Part shown: positions 50,830 through 62,200 of the stretch, one piece after another | Position numbering within the stretch: position 1 is the stretch's first letter | Layout of the letters: every line of letters begins with the position of its first letter | DNA from: Salegentibacter tibetensis | GTDB lineage: Bacteria; Bacteroidota; Bacteroidia; Flavobacteriales; Flavobacteriaceae | Assembly (NCBI RefSeq): GCF_020164485.1 | Contig: NZ_JAIQZA010000009.1 | Coordinates: 1 to 64,000 of the forward strand | Reading direction: 5' to 3' | Length of the DNA stretch: 64,000 nt | Notes under the pieces: model-generated | Told to the model about the DNA's origin: nothing | Database searches by the model: none | The model's input: the letters and a program-made list of their open reading frames with translations, nothing else | Translations under genes and position numbers: made by a program

Positions 50830-52488
50830 ATGAAAAAGATTAGAATAACAAAACGATTGATAAACCTATTACTGTTAACAGTATTGCTGGGAAATACCAT
50901 CGTGTCTTGCAGTGATTTGGAAATTGAAGGAACGGATTCTATTATAAAGGATGCTGACGAAACCGGTTTTCAGGGGGTGAGTGATCCGGAATCATTTCTA
51001 GACAATGCTTATAATAGTTTACGTGGTTATATAGGTGACCAGGCTAATTTATATGCCCTAAGTGAAGTGACTACAGATGAACAACTGGTACCTACAAGGG
51101 GATCAGACTGGGGGGATAATGGAATATGGAGACAATTACATCAACATTCCTGGACGGCAGAGCATAATTTTATTTTAAATGTCTGGAATCAATGGAATAC
51201 ATTGCATTTTCAGGGAGCTCAGGTTCTTTCTGAATTAACAAACAGTACGCCGGAACAGCAAGCAAATGCTTATTTTCTGAGAGCCCTTGGAATGTGGGTT
51301 ATCCTGGATAATTTTGGACAGGTTCCTGTAAGGGATCCCCAGGCACCACTTTTTGAAGATCCTGTGGTGCTTAAGGGGCAAGAGGCAGTAGATCAAATTG
51401 TTTCCGATTTAAATGCAGCTATAGCAGGATTGCCAGCAATTGGTCCGGGTACCGGTATGGGGGATTCAGGTGCAGCAAATGCGCGACCTGGGAAAGAAGC
51501 CGCTAAATATCTATTGGCAAAAATTCTTTTAAATAAACATATTTATCTGGGAACTGAACCTAATTCTACAGATATGAACCAGGTGGTAAGTCTTGTAGAT
51601 GAAATTACAACAGCGGGATATGGCCTTGAAGAAGGTTACTTCGATATTTTTAGAAGAGATTTGGACAGGGAAACCATATGGTTTATCCCTACTGCAGTTG
51701 GAAATAGAATCTGGAATGGGCTCCACTATAATCAGGCTCCAGATCAAACGGGTGGTGGATGGAATGGTTTTTCTACCCTTGCCGAATTTTATGATATGTT
51801 TGAAGGAAATCCTAATATGAACAGGGGAACCGCAGAAGGAGTGCTTCTAGATGATCAGGAAGAGCGTAGAGGTTATGTTCCTCCATCGGGTTTACCTGCC
51901 GGCTCATTTGAAGGTTCTACTGATAATAATGATGATGGATTTGCAGATGGTTCCAGTGTTGGTTTTGGTTTTCTTATTGACCAACAATATGACTATGATG
52001 GAACTGCTTTAAATGATAGAGGTGGAAATCCCTTAACTTTTAAAAGAGAATTTACCAATGGTTCTGGCGAAAAAAGCCTTATTAATAATAGTGAGACTAC
52101 TGGTATTCGTACCATTAAATATAATCCTCGTTATGGGGCATTTACAGAGCATGAAATTTTCTTCAGGTATTCAGATGCCTATCTGATGAAAGCTGAAGCA
52201 ATAATGAGATCTGGTGGAGATCCTACAGCAATGGTTAATGAGTTAAGGGTTCTTAGAAAAGCTCAACCTCTTAGTAGTGTAACAGAAAGTGATTTTCTTG
52301 AAGAAAGAGGAAGGGAATTGTATATGGAATTCTGGAGAAGAAATGATATGATTAGGTTTGGAGAATATACCAGGGATTGGTCTTTAAAAGCTCCTAGCGC
52401 AGTTGGGGATGAAACAAAAAACTTGTTTCCAATTCCAGCAAATCAATTGATCTTGAACCCTAATCTTACTCAGAATCCTGGGTATTAA
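50830..52488 (+). CDS. SusD/RagB-family outer-membrane lipoprotein
   Basis: A 552-residue lipoprotein (signal LLLLTVLLGNTIVSC, Cys27) with TPR-like helices of the SusD fold: GFQGVSDPESFLDNAYNSL, LYALSEVTTDEQLVPTRG, ANAYFLRALGMWVILDNFG, NARPGKEAAKYLLAKILLN and the C-terminal FLEERGRELYMEFWRRNDMIRFGEY, LFPIPANQLILNPNLTQNPG. It is the surface lid that captures ligand for the SusC transporter upstream. A strong terminator follows, but the propeller genes just beyond are probably related in function. Confidence 0.96.
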   Translation: MKKIRITKRLINLLLLTVLLGNTIVSCSDLEIEGTDSIIKDADETGFQGVSDPESFLDNAYNSLRGYIGDQANLYALSEVTTDEQLVPTRGSDWGDNGIWRQLHQHSWTAEHNFILNVWNQWNTLHFQGAQVLSELTNSTPEQQANAYFLRALGMWVILDNFGQVPVRDPQAPLFEDPVVLKGQEAVDQIVSDLNAAIAGLPAIGPGTGMGDSGAANARPGKEAAKYLLAKILLNKHIYLGTEPNSTDMNQVVSLVDEITTAGYGLEEGYFDIFRRDLDRETIWFIPTAVGNRIWNGLHYNQAPDQTGGGWNGFSTLAEFYDMFEGNPNMNRGTAEGVLLDDQEERRGYVPPSGLPAGSFEGSTDNNDDGFADGSSVGFGFLIDQQYDYDGTALNDRGGNPLTFKREFTNGSGEKSLINNSETTGIRTIKYNPRYGAFTEHEIFFRYSDAYLMKAEAIMRSGGDPTAMVNELRVLRKAQPLSSVTESDFLEERGRELYMEFWRRNDMIRFGEYTRDWSLKAPSAVGDETKNLFPIPANQLILNPNLTQNPGY

Positions 52489-52509
52489 TTTAAAGTTTTA
52501 AAATTTTAA

Positions 52510-52541
52510 AAGAGAGGGCATATTCGCCCTCTCTTTTTTTT
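52510..52541 (+). terminator. Rho-independent terminator after susD
   Basis: GAGAGGGC (52512-52519) and GCCCTCTC (52526-52533) form a perfect GC-rich 8-bp stem (10 bp with flanking A-T pairs) with a 6-base loop and an 8-base T-run. Confidence 0.93.
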
Positions 52542-52605
52542 ATAAAATATTTTATTTTAATTATAAATTATAATAGATTGCCTCGAAATATAGTTGAAGA
52601 ATTCC

Positions 52606-55600
52606 ATGGTAAAAACCAGAAGACTATTCTTAATTTTTTTCCTTACCATCCTGTTTTTTCAGGCCTGTAAAAAAGAAGAGCGTCTTTTTGAAAAAATAGA
52701 GGCTTCATATTCTAATATTTATTTTTCAAATGAGCTTGATTCAAATTCAAATCTAAACATCTTTAATTATCTGTACTATTATAATGGTGGAGGAGTGGCA
52801 GCAGGGGATTATAATCAGGATGGCCTTATAGATTTGTATTTCACCTCCAATGAGAAGGAGGATAAGCTTTTTTTGAATACAGGTGATTTTAAATTTGAAG
52901 ATATCACTTCGGCATCCGGGATTGATAACTCCGGCGGATGGACTACAGGAGTTAGTAATGTAGATATTAACGGAGATGGTTTACTGGACCTATACATTTG
53001 TAAAGTAAGTAGTTTCATGGATATGGATGGGCATAACCTGCTTTATGTGAATCAGGGTCCGGATGAAGATGGAATTCCCATTTTCGATGAGCAGTCTGCA
53101 AAATATGGTCTCGATTTCTCAGGTTTTTCTACTCACGCTGTTTTCCTGGATTACGATCAGGATGGAGATCTTGATATGTTCTTATTAAACCATTCAGTAC
53201 ATCCTAACAGAAATTACGGAAGAGGGGAAAAAAGGCAAAGTTTCGATCCAAAATCTGGAGACCGGCTGTTCAGAAACGATGATGGATTTTTTACAGATGT
53301 CTCTTCTGAATCTGGAATCTTTCAGGGAGTGATTGGGTACGGCTTGGGCGTAGCCGTGGGGGACCTTAATAATGATTTGTATCCTGATATATATGTAGGG
53401 AATGATTTCTTTGAAAATGATTATTTATATATTAATCAGAAAAATGGAAGTTTTAAAGAGTTAATTTCAGATAAACCTGAAAAAATGGGTCATACTACCC
53501 ATTTTTCCATGGGAAACGACATCGCTGATATTAATAATGATGGCCTTGCAGATATCATATCTCTGGATATGCTTCCCGAGGATTTGAATACCTACAAAAC
53601 TTCTGGACAGGAATATCCATTCCAAACTTATGCTAACTATTTGAAGCAAGGCTTTTCACCACAATACATGCAGAATACCTTACACATCAATACAGGGAAT
53701 CTAAATTTTTCGGAAACTGCATATTTAAGCGGGATTGCTGCTACAGAATGGTCCTGGGGAGTTCTTTTGGCCGATTTTGATAATGATACTCACAAAGATA
53801 TCTTTATTACCAATGGTATCAAAGGTGCTACCAACGATATGGATTTTATCAGATACATTTCAAATGAAAAAATTCAGAAACAGTTGAGTCAGGGAATATT
53901 TGAAAATTATGAGGATCTTATTAAAGAGCTGCCCAAAAAGAAATTATCCAATTACATATTTCAAAATCAGGGTGATAATACTTTTGTAAATCGAAAAGAG
54001 GAGTGGCTCAATGCAGAACCTACCTTTAGCCATGGGGTTGTGTATGCAGATCTTGATAATGACGGCGACCTGGATTTAGTCGTAAATAATGCTGATGCAA
54101 GCGTGGGTATTTTTAGAAATAATTCAGAAAAATTAATAAAAAACAATTATCTCAAGGTTCACCTGGATGGCGATAACTCTAACAAATTTGGTATTGGTGC
54201 AAAAGTTTCACTTTATTATGGAGATAAACTTCAACAGCAGGAACATTATTTAAGCAGGGGATATCTTTCTTCCCTGGCGCCTGGTTTGCATTTTGGTCTT
54301 GCTAATCAATCTTTAATTGATTCAGTAAAAGTTATCTGGCCGGGATTTTTGACTGAAACCAGGTACAAAATTGAAGCTAATAGAAGTATTAAATTTAATA
54401 TTGAGGATGCCACTTCCCTTATAGTTAATGAAGCTGAAAGCAATTCTATATTTACGAGAAGGGATTCTTTGATAGATTACAAACATGTCGAGCAATCTAC
54501 GCTGGAATTTAATCGAGAACCTCTAATCCCATTTGGTTATAGTAATCAAAGTCCACGTGCCGCAGTAGCCGATATCAATAAAGACGGTTTAGATGACCTG
54601 GTAATAGGTGGAGGAAAAACACAGGGCCTGAATTTGTGGTTGCAAAATGTTGATGGCAGTTTTGAGAAATCTGAGCAAATAGTATTTTCAGAAGACGCCA
54701 TTTCAGAAGATACCGATCAAATATTTATGGATGTGGATGGTGATATGGATTTGGATTTAATAGTAGTAAGCGGGGGTAATGAATTTACAAAAGGAAAACC
54801 TTTACAACCTCGATTATACCTTAATGAAAATGGGAAATTTAGATTAGACGACCAACAATTTAAAGGTATTAATCTTAATGCTTCCAGGATAACATCGGTA
54901 GATTTGAATGCAGATGGCTTTCCTGATGTTTGTTTTAGTGCTAATATAGTTCCGGGGGAGTACGGTAAAACTCCCCGGCAGTATTTATTTTTGAACGACG
55001 GCAATGGTAATTTTAAGGAAGTTACCGATCAATATTCTAAAGAATTTAAGAATGTCGGAAATGTTCAGGATATTATATGGATAGACATCAATAATGATAA
55101 TATTAAGGATGCTATAATGGTTGGTCACTGGATGCCTGTCACGATTTTTCTGAATAATGGGAAGAAGCTCAGCAAACTGGATAGCGGGCTTCAAGACACG
55201 AACGGATGGTGGAATGCGGTAATAGCAGAAGATTTTGATGGTGACGGGGATATAGATATTGTAGCAGGAAATTGGGGGCTTAATTCCAGACTTGAAGCTT
55301 CTTTAGAAAAACCTTTAAAGCTGTATCTTGGAGATTTTGATGGAAATGGATCTATAGATCCTGTTTTGAGCTATTTTTATGAAAATAAGGAAACAGCTTT
55401 TGCGTCTAAGGACGAACTTGACCACCAAATGCCATTTCTAAAAAAGAAATTCCCCAGTTATAAGGATTATGCAGATGCCGACTTCTCTGAGATTCTACCC
55501 AGGGAAAAATTGAAGAATGCAAAATTGAAACAGGTTTTTGAATTGGCTACTTGCTATTTTGAAAATAATGGAGACAATACCTTTACAAAGCATATCTTAC

Positions 55601-55905
55601 CTTTTGAAACACAGGTTTCCGCAATATTTGCTATTGATACGCAGGATTTTAATAATGATGGTTATCCCGATCTATTTTTAGTAGGAAACAACTATGAAAT
55701 TAGCACTCAATTAGGTAGATTAGACGCCAGCCATGGAACTGTTCTTATTAATGATAAAAACGGTTTCTTCCAAACTTATAAAAAAGAAAAACCTGATATT
55801 TCCGGGGCTGCCCGGGATATTCAGGAAATCTGTATAAATGGTGAGTTACATCTAATTGTAACCCTTAATAACGGTACTCCGACTATTTTGAAAATTAATA
55901 ATTAA
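52606..55905 (+). CDS. VCBS/FG-GAP repeat lipoprotein with ASPIC/UnbV domain, copy 1
   Basis: An exported lipoprotein of about 1099 residues from the ATG at 52606; a TTG at 52594 is also in frame. Signal FFLTILFFQAC. I count 14 Ca-binding DxDxDG-type motifs: seven before (DYNQDGLIDLYF, DINGDGLLDLYI, DYDQDGDLDMFL, DLNNDLYPDIYV, DINNDGLADIIS, DFDNDTHKDIFI, DLDNDGDLDLVV) and seven after the ASPIC/UnbV domain at about residues 510-600 (FGIGAKVSLYYGD, DSVKVIWPG). This suggests two seven-bladed beta-propellers. No enzyme motif is seen; it may bind ligand, matrix or partner proteins at the cell surface. The gene precedes two paralogues. Confidence 0.93.
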   Translation: MVKTRRLFLIFFLTILFFQACKKEERLFEKIEASYSNIYFSNELDSNSNLNIFNYLYYYNGGGVAAGDYNQDGLIDLYFTSNEKEDKLFLNTGDFKFEDITSASGIDNSGGWTTGVSNVDINGDGLLDLYICKVSSFMDMDGHNLLYVNQGPDEDGIPIFDEQSAKYGLDFSGFSTHAVFLDYDQDGDLDMFLLNHSVHPNRNYGRGEKRQSFDPKSGDRLFRNDDGFFTDVSSESGIFQGVIGYGLGVAVGDLNNDLYPDIYVGNDFFENDYLYINQKNGSFKELISDKPEKMGHTTHFSMGNDIADINNDGLADIISLDMLPEDLNTYKTSGQEYPFQTYANYLKQGFSPQYMQNTLHINTGNLNFSETAYLSGIAATEWSWGVLLADFDNDTHKDIFITNGIKGATNDMDFIRYISNEKIQKQLSQGIFENYEDLIKELPKKKLSNYIFQNQGDNTFVNRKEEWLNAEPTFSHGVVYADLDNDGDLDLVVNNADASVGIFRNNSEKLIKNNYLKVHLDGDNSNKFGIGAKVSLYYGDKLQQQEHYLSRGYLSSLAPGLHFGLANQSLIDSVKVIWPGFLTETRYKIEANRSIKFNIEDATSLIVNEAESNSIFTRRDSLIDYKHVEQSTLEFNREPLIPFGYSNQSPRAAVADINKDGLDDLVIGGGKTQGLNLWLQNVDGSFEKSEQIVFSEDAISEDTDQIFMDVDGDMDLDLIVVSGGNEFTKGKPLQPRLYLNENGKFRLDDQQFKGINLNASRITSVDLNADGFPDVCFSANIVPGEYGKTPRQYLFLNDGNGNFKEVTDQYSKEFKNVGNVQDIIWIDINNDNIKDAIMVGHWMPVTIFLNNGKKLSKLDSGLQDTNGWWNAVIAEDFDGDGDIDIVAGNWGLNSRLEASLEKPLKLYLGDFDGNGSIDPVLSYFYENKETAFASKDELDHQMPFLKKKFPSYKDYADADFSEILPREKLKNAKLKQVFELATCYFENNGDNTFTKHILPFETQVSAIFAIDTQDFNNDGYPDLFLVGNNYEISTQLGRLDASHGTVLINDKNGFFQTYKKEKPDISGAARDIQEICINGELHLIVTLNNGTPTILKINN

Positions 55906-55910
55906 ATATA

Positions 55911-58900
55911 ATGAAAGCCCTATCATATTTTTTATATTTCAGCCTAATTTTTTTACTGCTTATCTCGTGTACAGGTGAGGATAAAACAGATGAAAAACCA
56001 GAGGTTAATGAAAACACTCTCTTTACTTTAATGCCATCTGAGGAGACAGGGATTGAATTTATAAACGAAGTAAAAAACAGCCCCGATTTCAATATTTTTA
56101 AATATCGGAATTTTTATAATGGGGGAGGAGTAGCTATTGGCGATATTAATAATGATGGTTTGCCCGATATTTATTTAACAGCCAATATGAAGCCAAATAA
56201 ACTCTATCTGAATAAGGGAAATTTTCAGTTTGAGGATATTTCGGCATCTGCGGGAGTGGAAGGAAATAAACCCTGGTCTACCGGTGTTAATATGGTAGAT
56301 ATCAATAACGACGGGCTATTGGATATATATGTTAGCAATGCCGGAAATATGGAGGGGGATAATCATAATAACGAACTTTACATCAACAACGGGGATCTTA
56401 CATTTACTGAAAAAGCCGAAGAGTATAATCTTGCCGAAACCGGTTTTAGTACTCACGCTACCTTCTTCGATTATGATAAGGACGGCGATTTGGATGTATA
56501 TATTTTAAATAATAGTAATATTCCTGTGAGCAGTTTAGGATATGCTGAACAGCGAGAAGTGAGAGCGCAGGACTGGGAAAATGTTCCAAAAATTTTTCGC
56601 GGAGTTGGGGATATGTTGTTACGCAATGACGATGGTAAATTTGTGGATGTTAGTGAAGAAGCGAATATTTACGGAAGTTTGATCGGATTTGGTCTGGGGG
56701 TAGTGATAAGTGATTTTAATAATGACCTGTATCCCGATATTTATGTTTCCAATGATTTTTATGAAAGGGATTATCTCTATATCAATAATCAGGATGGAAC
56801 TTTTACCGAAGATATTGAGAACTGGACTCAGCACTTAAGTCTGTCAGCTATGGGAGTAGATATAGCAGATATCAACAACGATGGTTATGGTGATATTTTC
56901 GTAACCGATATGTTACCCGATACTGATGAGAGGGTAAAATCTGTTATGGAATTTGAAAGTTATAATGTTTTTAAACTTAAACAAAGTAAAGATTTCTTTC
57001 AGCAGTATATACATAATACGCTTCAGCTAAATAATGGAAATAATACCTTTTCTGAAATAGCACAATTCAGTGGTGTGGAAAGTACCGATTGGAGCTGGGC
57101 AGGCTTGATCTTCGATATGGATAATGATGGAAATCGCGATATTTATGTGACCAACGGTATCAATCACGATCTTACCGATCTTGATTTTGTAGAATTTTTT
57201 GCGAATGAGATTATTCAGAAAATGGCGTTGACCGGGAAAAAAGAGGCTATAGACTCCATAATTAATAAGATGCCGGTTACACCGCTCCCAAATTATGCCT
57301 TTCAGAATATGGGGAATCTCAAATTCAAGAATTCAGCGAGAGAGTGGGGGTTGGGGATTCCAAGTTTATCAAATGGCAGTGCTTATGGAGACCTGGATAA
57401 CGATGGGGATCTGGATCTTGTAGTGAATAACGTAAATATGGAATCCTTTATCTTTCGAAATAATACAGAAAAACTAAAAGACAGAAATTATTTGAGAATT
57501 AGACTAAAAGGAAATCAGAAAAATAGTTTTGGAATTGGAAGTATCATTAGACTTTACCATAATGATGAAATTATTATGCAGGAGCAGAATCCCTCAAGAG
57601 GTTTCCAGTCATCCATGGATTATACGATGAACATCGGTCTGGGAAAAGTTAATAAAATAGATTCTTTAAGGATTATTTGGCCCAATGATTCTTCCCAATT
57701 GCTTGAAAATATTGAAGCGAATTCTACCCTTATTTTGAAACAAAGTGAAGCGCTGGAAAAATACAATATCAAACCTGAAAAAAAACGTAAGCAATTGTTT
57801 GCCGAATTATCTAATAAAAATTTAGAGGCTCATAGCGAGAATTCTTATACAGATTTTGATTATGAAGGATTGATATATAAAAAATTATCTCAAGAAGGGC
57901 CTTCGCTTGCTGTCGGAGATATTAACGGAGATGGTAATGAAGATGTATTTATTGGAGGAGCGAAGGGACAGCCGGGAATTATATATATGAATCAAGGGAA
58001 CGGAAACTTGAAGAAGTCTAAACAGCCTGCCCTGGATACTGACTTTCTTTTTGAAGATACTGCCGCTGCTTTTTTTGATTTTGATGGTGATGGGGATCAG
58101 GATCTAATGGTTGGTTCGGGAGGTAATGAAGTGGGAGAAGAGCAGAATTACAGGCCCAGGTTATATATTAATGATGGGCAGGGAAAATTTTCGCCCTATG
58201 AAGGGGTACTTCCATCGGTAAACCAGAATGTCGCGGTTATTGCACCCCATGATTTTGATGGTGATGGGGATATAGATGTATTTATCGGTTCCCGAAGTGT
58301 AGTTGCTAATTATGGAATAGATCCACAACATTTATTTTTGGAAAATACAGGGGATGGTAATTTTTTAAATGCTACAGAAAGGATGGCTTTTGATGTTAAA
58401 TATGCCGGTATGGTCACCGATGCGATCTGGGAGGATGTAGATGGAGATGGTAAAAAGGATCTTATAACGGTTTCAGATTGGGGAGCACCAAAGATTTTTA
58501 AAAATTCAGGAAGGAGGCTTTCATTTTTTAAAAGCAATTTATCTAAATATACTGGATGGTGGAACACTATAGAAGCTGCCGATTTAAACAATGATGGCCA
58601 TCAGGATTTTATAATTGGTAACAAAGGCTCTAATATCCCTTATAAACCTTCTATGGAAAAACCTATGAAAATGTGGGTAAACGATTTTGATAACAATGGT
58701 ACTATTGAACAGATTGTTACCCAGCATGAAAATGGAAAAGATTATCCACTGCACATGAAGAGGGAGATGATCGCCCAGCTGGTTTTTCTAAAAAAAGAGA
58801 ATTTAAAAGCATCTGACTACGCCAAAAAGTCGATCAATGAACTAATGCCAAAAGACAAGCTTAACAATGCAATTGTGAAGGATGTAGCAATTTCGGAAAC

Positions 58901-59267
58901 AGTTATTGCTATTAATGATGGCAAAGGAAATTTCAAAATTAAAGAACTTCCCGCCCGTATTCAGTTTTCCAGCGTAAATGGTATTTCCTCTATAGATGTG
59001 AATAACGATGGTAATTTAGATCTCGTGATGGGGGGGAATAATTACGAATTTAAACCCCAGTTTTCAAGACAGGATGCCAGCTATGGAAATGTCCTGCTTG
59101 GTGATGGTGAAATGAATTTTGAATGGCAGGAGTATACCAAAAGCGGATTTTATGTTGAAGGGGAGGTTAAATACTTACGCCGATTTAAAGATAAGAATGG
59201 AAGACACTTTATAATAGTGGCTATAAACGATGAAAAACCCAAAATTTTTGAAATTAGTAATAAATAA
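55911..59267 (+). CDS. VCBS/FG-GAP repeat lipoprotein with ASPIC/UnbV domain, copy 2
   Basis: An 1118-residue paralogue of its neighbours, five bases after copy 1. The lipoprotein signal is YFSLIFLLLISC (Cys20). Seven motifs (from DINNDGLPDIYL to DLDNDGDLDLVV) precede the ASPIC/UnbV domain near residue 525-610 (FGIGSIIRLYHND, DSLRIIWPND), and seven follow (DINGDGNEDVFI, DFDGDGDQDLMV, DFDGDGDIDVFI, DVDGDGKKDLIT, DLNNDGHQDFII, DFDNNGTIEQIV, DVNNDGNLDLVM). The 13th motif is degenerate, as in both paralogues. The gene end overlaps the start of copy 3 by 38 bases. Confidence 0.93.
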   Translation: MKALSYFLYFSLIFLLLISCTGEDKTDEKPEVNENTLFTLMPSEETGIEFINEVKNSPDFNIFKYRNFYNGGGVAIGDINNDGLPDIYLTANMKPNKLYLNKGNFQFEDISASAGVEGNKPWSTGVNMVDINNDGLLDIYVSNAGNMEGDNHNNELYINNGDLTFTEKAEEYNLAETGFSTHATFFDYDKDGDLDVYILNNSNIPVSSLGYAEQREVRAQDWENVPKIFRGVGDMLLRNDDGKFVDVSEEANIYGSLIGFGLGVVISDFNNDLYPDIYVSNDFYERDYLYINNQDGTFTEDIENWTQHLSLSAMGVDIADINNDGYGDIFVTDMLPDTDERVKSVMEFESYNVFKLKQSKDFFQQYIHNTLQLNNGNNTFSEIAQFSGVESTDWSWAGLIFDMDNDGNRDIYVTNGINHDLTDLDFVEFFANEIIQKMALTGKKEAIDSIINKMPVTPLPNYAFQNMGNLKFKNSAREWGLGIPSLSNGSAYGDLDNDGDLDLVVNNVNMESFIFRNNTEKLKDRNYLRIRLKGNQKNSFGIGSIIRLYHNDEIIMQEQNPSRGFQSSMDYTMNIGLGKVNKIDSLRIIWPNDSSQLLENIEANSTLILKQSEALEKYNIKPEKKRKQLFAELSNKNLEAHSENSYTDFDYEGLIYKKLSQEGPSLAVGDINGDGNEDVFIGGAKGQPGIIYMNQGNGNLKKSKQPALDTDFLFEDTAAAFFDFDGDGDQDLMVGSGGNEVGEEQNYRPRLYINDGQGKFSPYEGVLPSVNQNVAVIAPHDFDGDGDIDVFIGSRSVVANYGIDPQHLFLENTGDGNFLNATERMAFDVKYAGMVTDAIWEDVDGDGKKDLITVSDWGAPKIFKNSGRRLSFFKSNLSKYTGWWNTIEAADLNNDGHQDFIIGNKGSNIPYKPSMEKPMKMWVNDFDNNGTIEQIVTQHENGKDYPLHMKREMIAQLVFLKKENLKASDYAKKSINELMPKDKLNNAIVKDVAISETVIAINDGKGNFKIKELPARIQFSSVNGISSIDVNNDGNLDLVMGGNNYEFKPQFSRQDASYGNVLLGDGEMNFEWQEYTKSGFYVEGEVKYLRRFKDKNGRHFIIVAINDEKPKIFEISNK

Positions 59268-62200
59268 AGCATTAATTTTTCTGGTCCTTATCGGTTTTTT
59301 TCAGGGATGCTCAGAAAATGAAGAAAAGTTTTTTTCAAACCCCGGGGCAGAAACTTCCGGGATAGATTTTATCAATAAACTTATCGAAACCCGGGATCAG
59401 AATATTCTCGATTACCTGTATTTCTACAACGGTGGGGGGGTAAGTATAGGTGATATTAATAATGATGGCTTGCCGGATATCTACTTTACCGGAAACCAGG
59501 TGGGAAATCGTTTATATCTTAATAAAGGGAATTTACAATTTGAAGATATTACTGAAAAAGCCGGAGTACAGGGCAATAGTACCTGGAATACAGGTTCTAC
59601 TATGGCCGATGTTAACGGGGATGGTCTTCTGGATATTTATGTTTGTGCCGTGGTAGGAGTAAACGGTTTTACCGGCTACAACGAACTTTTTATTAATAAT
59701 GGAGATCTAACATTCTCGGAAAAAGCTAAAGAATTCGGGCTGGATCTTGAAAATTACTCTTCTCAGGCAGCTTTCTTTGATGCCGATAATGATGGTGATC
59801 TGGATATGTACCTTCTTAATCATGCCATTCATACAAATGAATCTTTTGGTCCCGCTGAAATTAGGAATAACAGGGTTTACGAAAGTGGTGATAAATTATT
59901 TCTCAATGAAAATGGGAAATTTATTGATGTAAGTGAAGAAGCGGGGATCTATGGTGGGCCAAATAGTTATGGGCTTGGTATTAGCACAGCCGATTTTAAT
60001 AACGATGGTTTTACGGATATTTACATTGGAAATGATTTTCATGAAGATGATTACTATTATCTGAATAATGGCGATGGTACTTTTACTGAAAGCCTTAAAT
60101 CCAATTTTGGCCACGTGTCAAGGTTTTCAATGGGTAATGATGCGGCCGATATTAATAATGATGGATTTATTGATCTTATTACGCTGGATATGTTGCCGGA
60201 GGATGAAAAAATCCTCAAATCTTCAGCAGGTGAAGATGACGTTAATCTTCATAATTTGAAAATAGAACGCCTGGGGTACCATCCTCAGTACAGCCGGAAT
60301 ATGCTACATTTAAATATGGGCGGCGATTATTTTGCTGAAGTTGCACTTATGAGTGGTGTTGCTGCTACAGACTGGAGCTGGGGTGCTCTTTTTGCAGACT
60401 TTGACCAGGACGGACAACAGGATCTTTTTATCACTAATGGGATTCCTAAACGCCCAAATGATCTTGATTATATTAAATACACTTCTAATGAACAAATTAA
60501 GAAAAAATTAGATCAAACCACGTTAATAGATAACGAAGCCTTGGATAAAATGCCTTCCGGTGCAGTTACCAATTACGTTTTTAAAGGCAATTCAAACGGA
60601 ACTTTTGAGAATATGACTGATATATGGATTGCGAATGATTCAGTAATCTCTACCGGTGTTGCCTACGCCGATCTGGATAACGACGGGGATATAGATATAG
60701 TTACTAATAATATAAATAAACCTCCCAGCCTGTATATCAATAATGAAGCTACCGGCAATTATCTGAAAGTTAAATTATGGGCTGGTGAGGGCAATACGTC
60801 TGGTATTGGTAGTAAAGCCATTCTTTATACTAATAAGGGAAAGCAATACCGCCAGTTATACACTACAAAGGCTTATCAGTCTTCCTCGGAACCAATTATT
60901 CATTTTGGAATTCCTAAAAATGCCCAAATAGATTCACTTAGTATTGTCTGGCCAGACCAGACTATGAAAACACTGAATACAGTGAGGGCAAACAGTGTTT
61001 TGGAAGTAAGATGGGAACCTGATGATGAAAAAGCCGATCTTGGGAAGTTATTTAATAAAAAAAATAAATTATGGTTTTCTGTAGCTGAAACCGACTTTGG
61101 ACTTAATTACAACCACGAGGAAAATCCTTATATAGATTTTAATCTTCAAAAGTTAATCCCACACAAGATCTCCGATTTTGGTCCTGCTGTTGAAGTGGCC
61201 GATCTCAACAATGATGGTTTGGATGATGTCCTTTTCGGTGCATCCAGGTATAAACCATCAGTTGTGTTTTTTCAGGATGAAGAAGGTTTTACCAGGGAAA
61301 AACAAAAAGAAATTCAAAATGATTCCCTTTATGAGGACACTGATGTTGAAATAGCCGATTTTAATAATGATGGGACACAAGATATTTTAATGATTTCTGG
61401 AGGAGGAGAATCTGTAGGAAATAGTGAATGGTTACTGGACCGACTTTATATTAATAAGGCTGGAAATTTTAAGAAAGACAGCCTTTTTCCAGAAATATAC
61501 GCTAACTCTTCGGTAATAAAATCGGCAGATTTTGATGGAGATGGCGATCTTGATATTTTTATAGGTTCTAATGCGGTTAACTATAAGTACGGAGAAATTC
61601 CCAAGGCCTACCTGCTTAGGAATGAGAATGGAAATTTTGTAATTGACGACCAGTCCGCGGTTTTTCAGGAATTGGGAATGATAAACGATGCGGTTTGGGA
61701 AGATTTCGATAATGATGGTGATTTGGATCTTATTGTTGTGGGAGAATGGATGTCTCCCAGGTTCCTGGAGAACAGGAATGGAGTTTTTGTAGACGTGACG
61801 GATAGCCTTATTTCTGAAAAAATAAATGGCTTATGGCAGCGAATTTTGCCATTTGATATAGATAAAGATGGGGATACCGATTATCTTCTTGGTAATTGGG
61901 GCTTGAATACAAAATTAAAAGCGTCCAAAAAATACCCCCTCTTAATGTATTACAAGGATTTTGATAAGAATGGTTTGCCTGAAACATTGTTGGCAACCGA
62001 AAAAAATGGAGAATATTATTTTATCCACGGTTTGGATGATCTTGCTTCCCAGTTAAGTGAACTTATAAGAAAAAGGTTTGCCACCTACAAGGATTTTGCA
62101 GGTAAAACTGTCCAAGAAATTTTTACTAGTAAAGAACTCGAAACGGCTTCTAAGAGGGAAGTGCATTCCCTGGCTTCCGGATACCTGGAAAATAATAACG

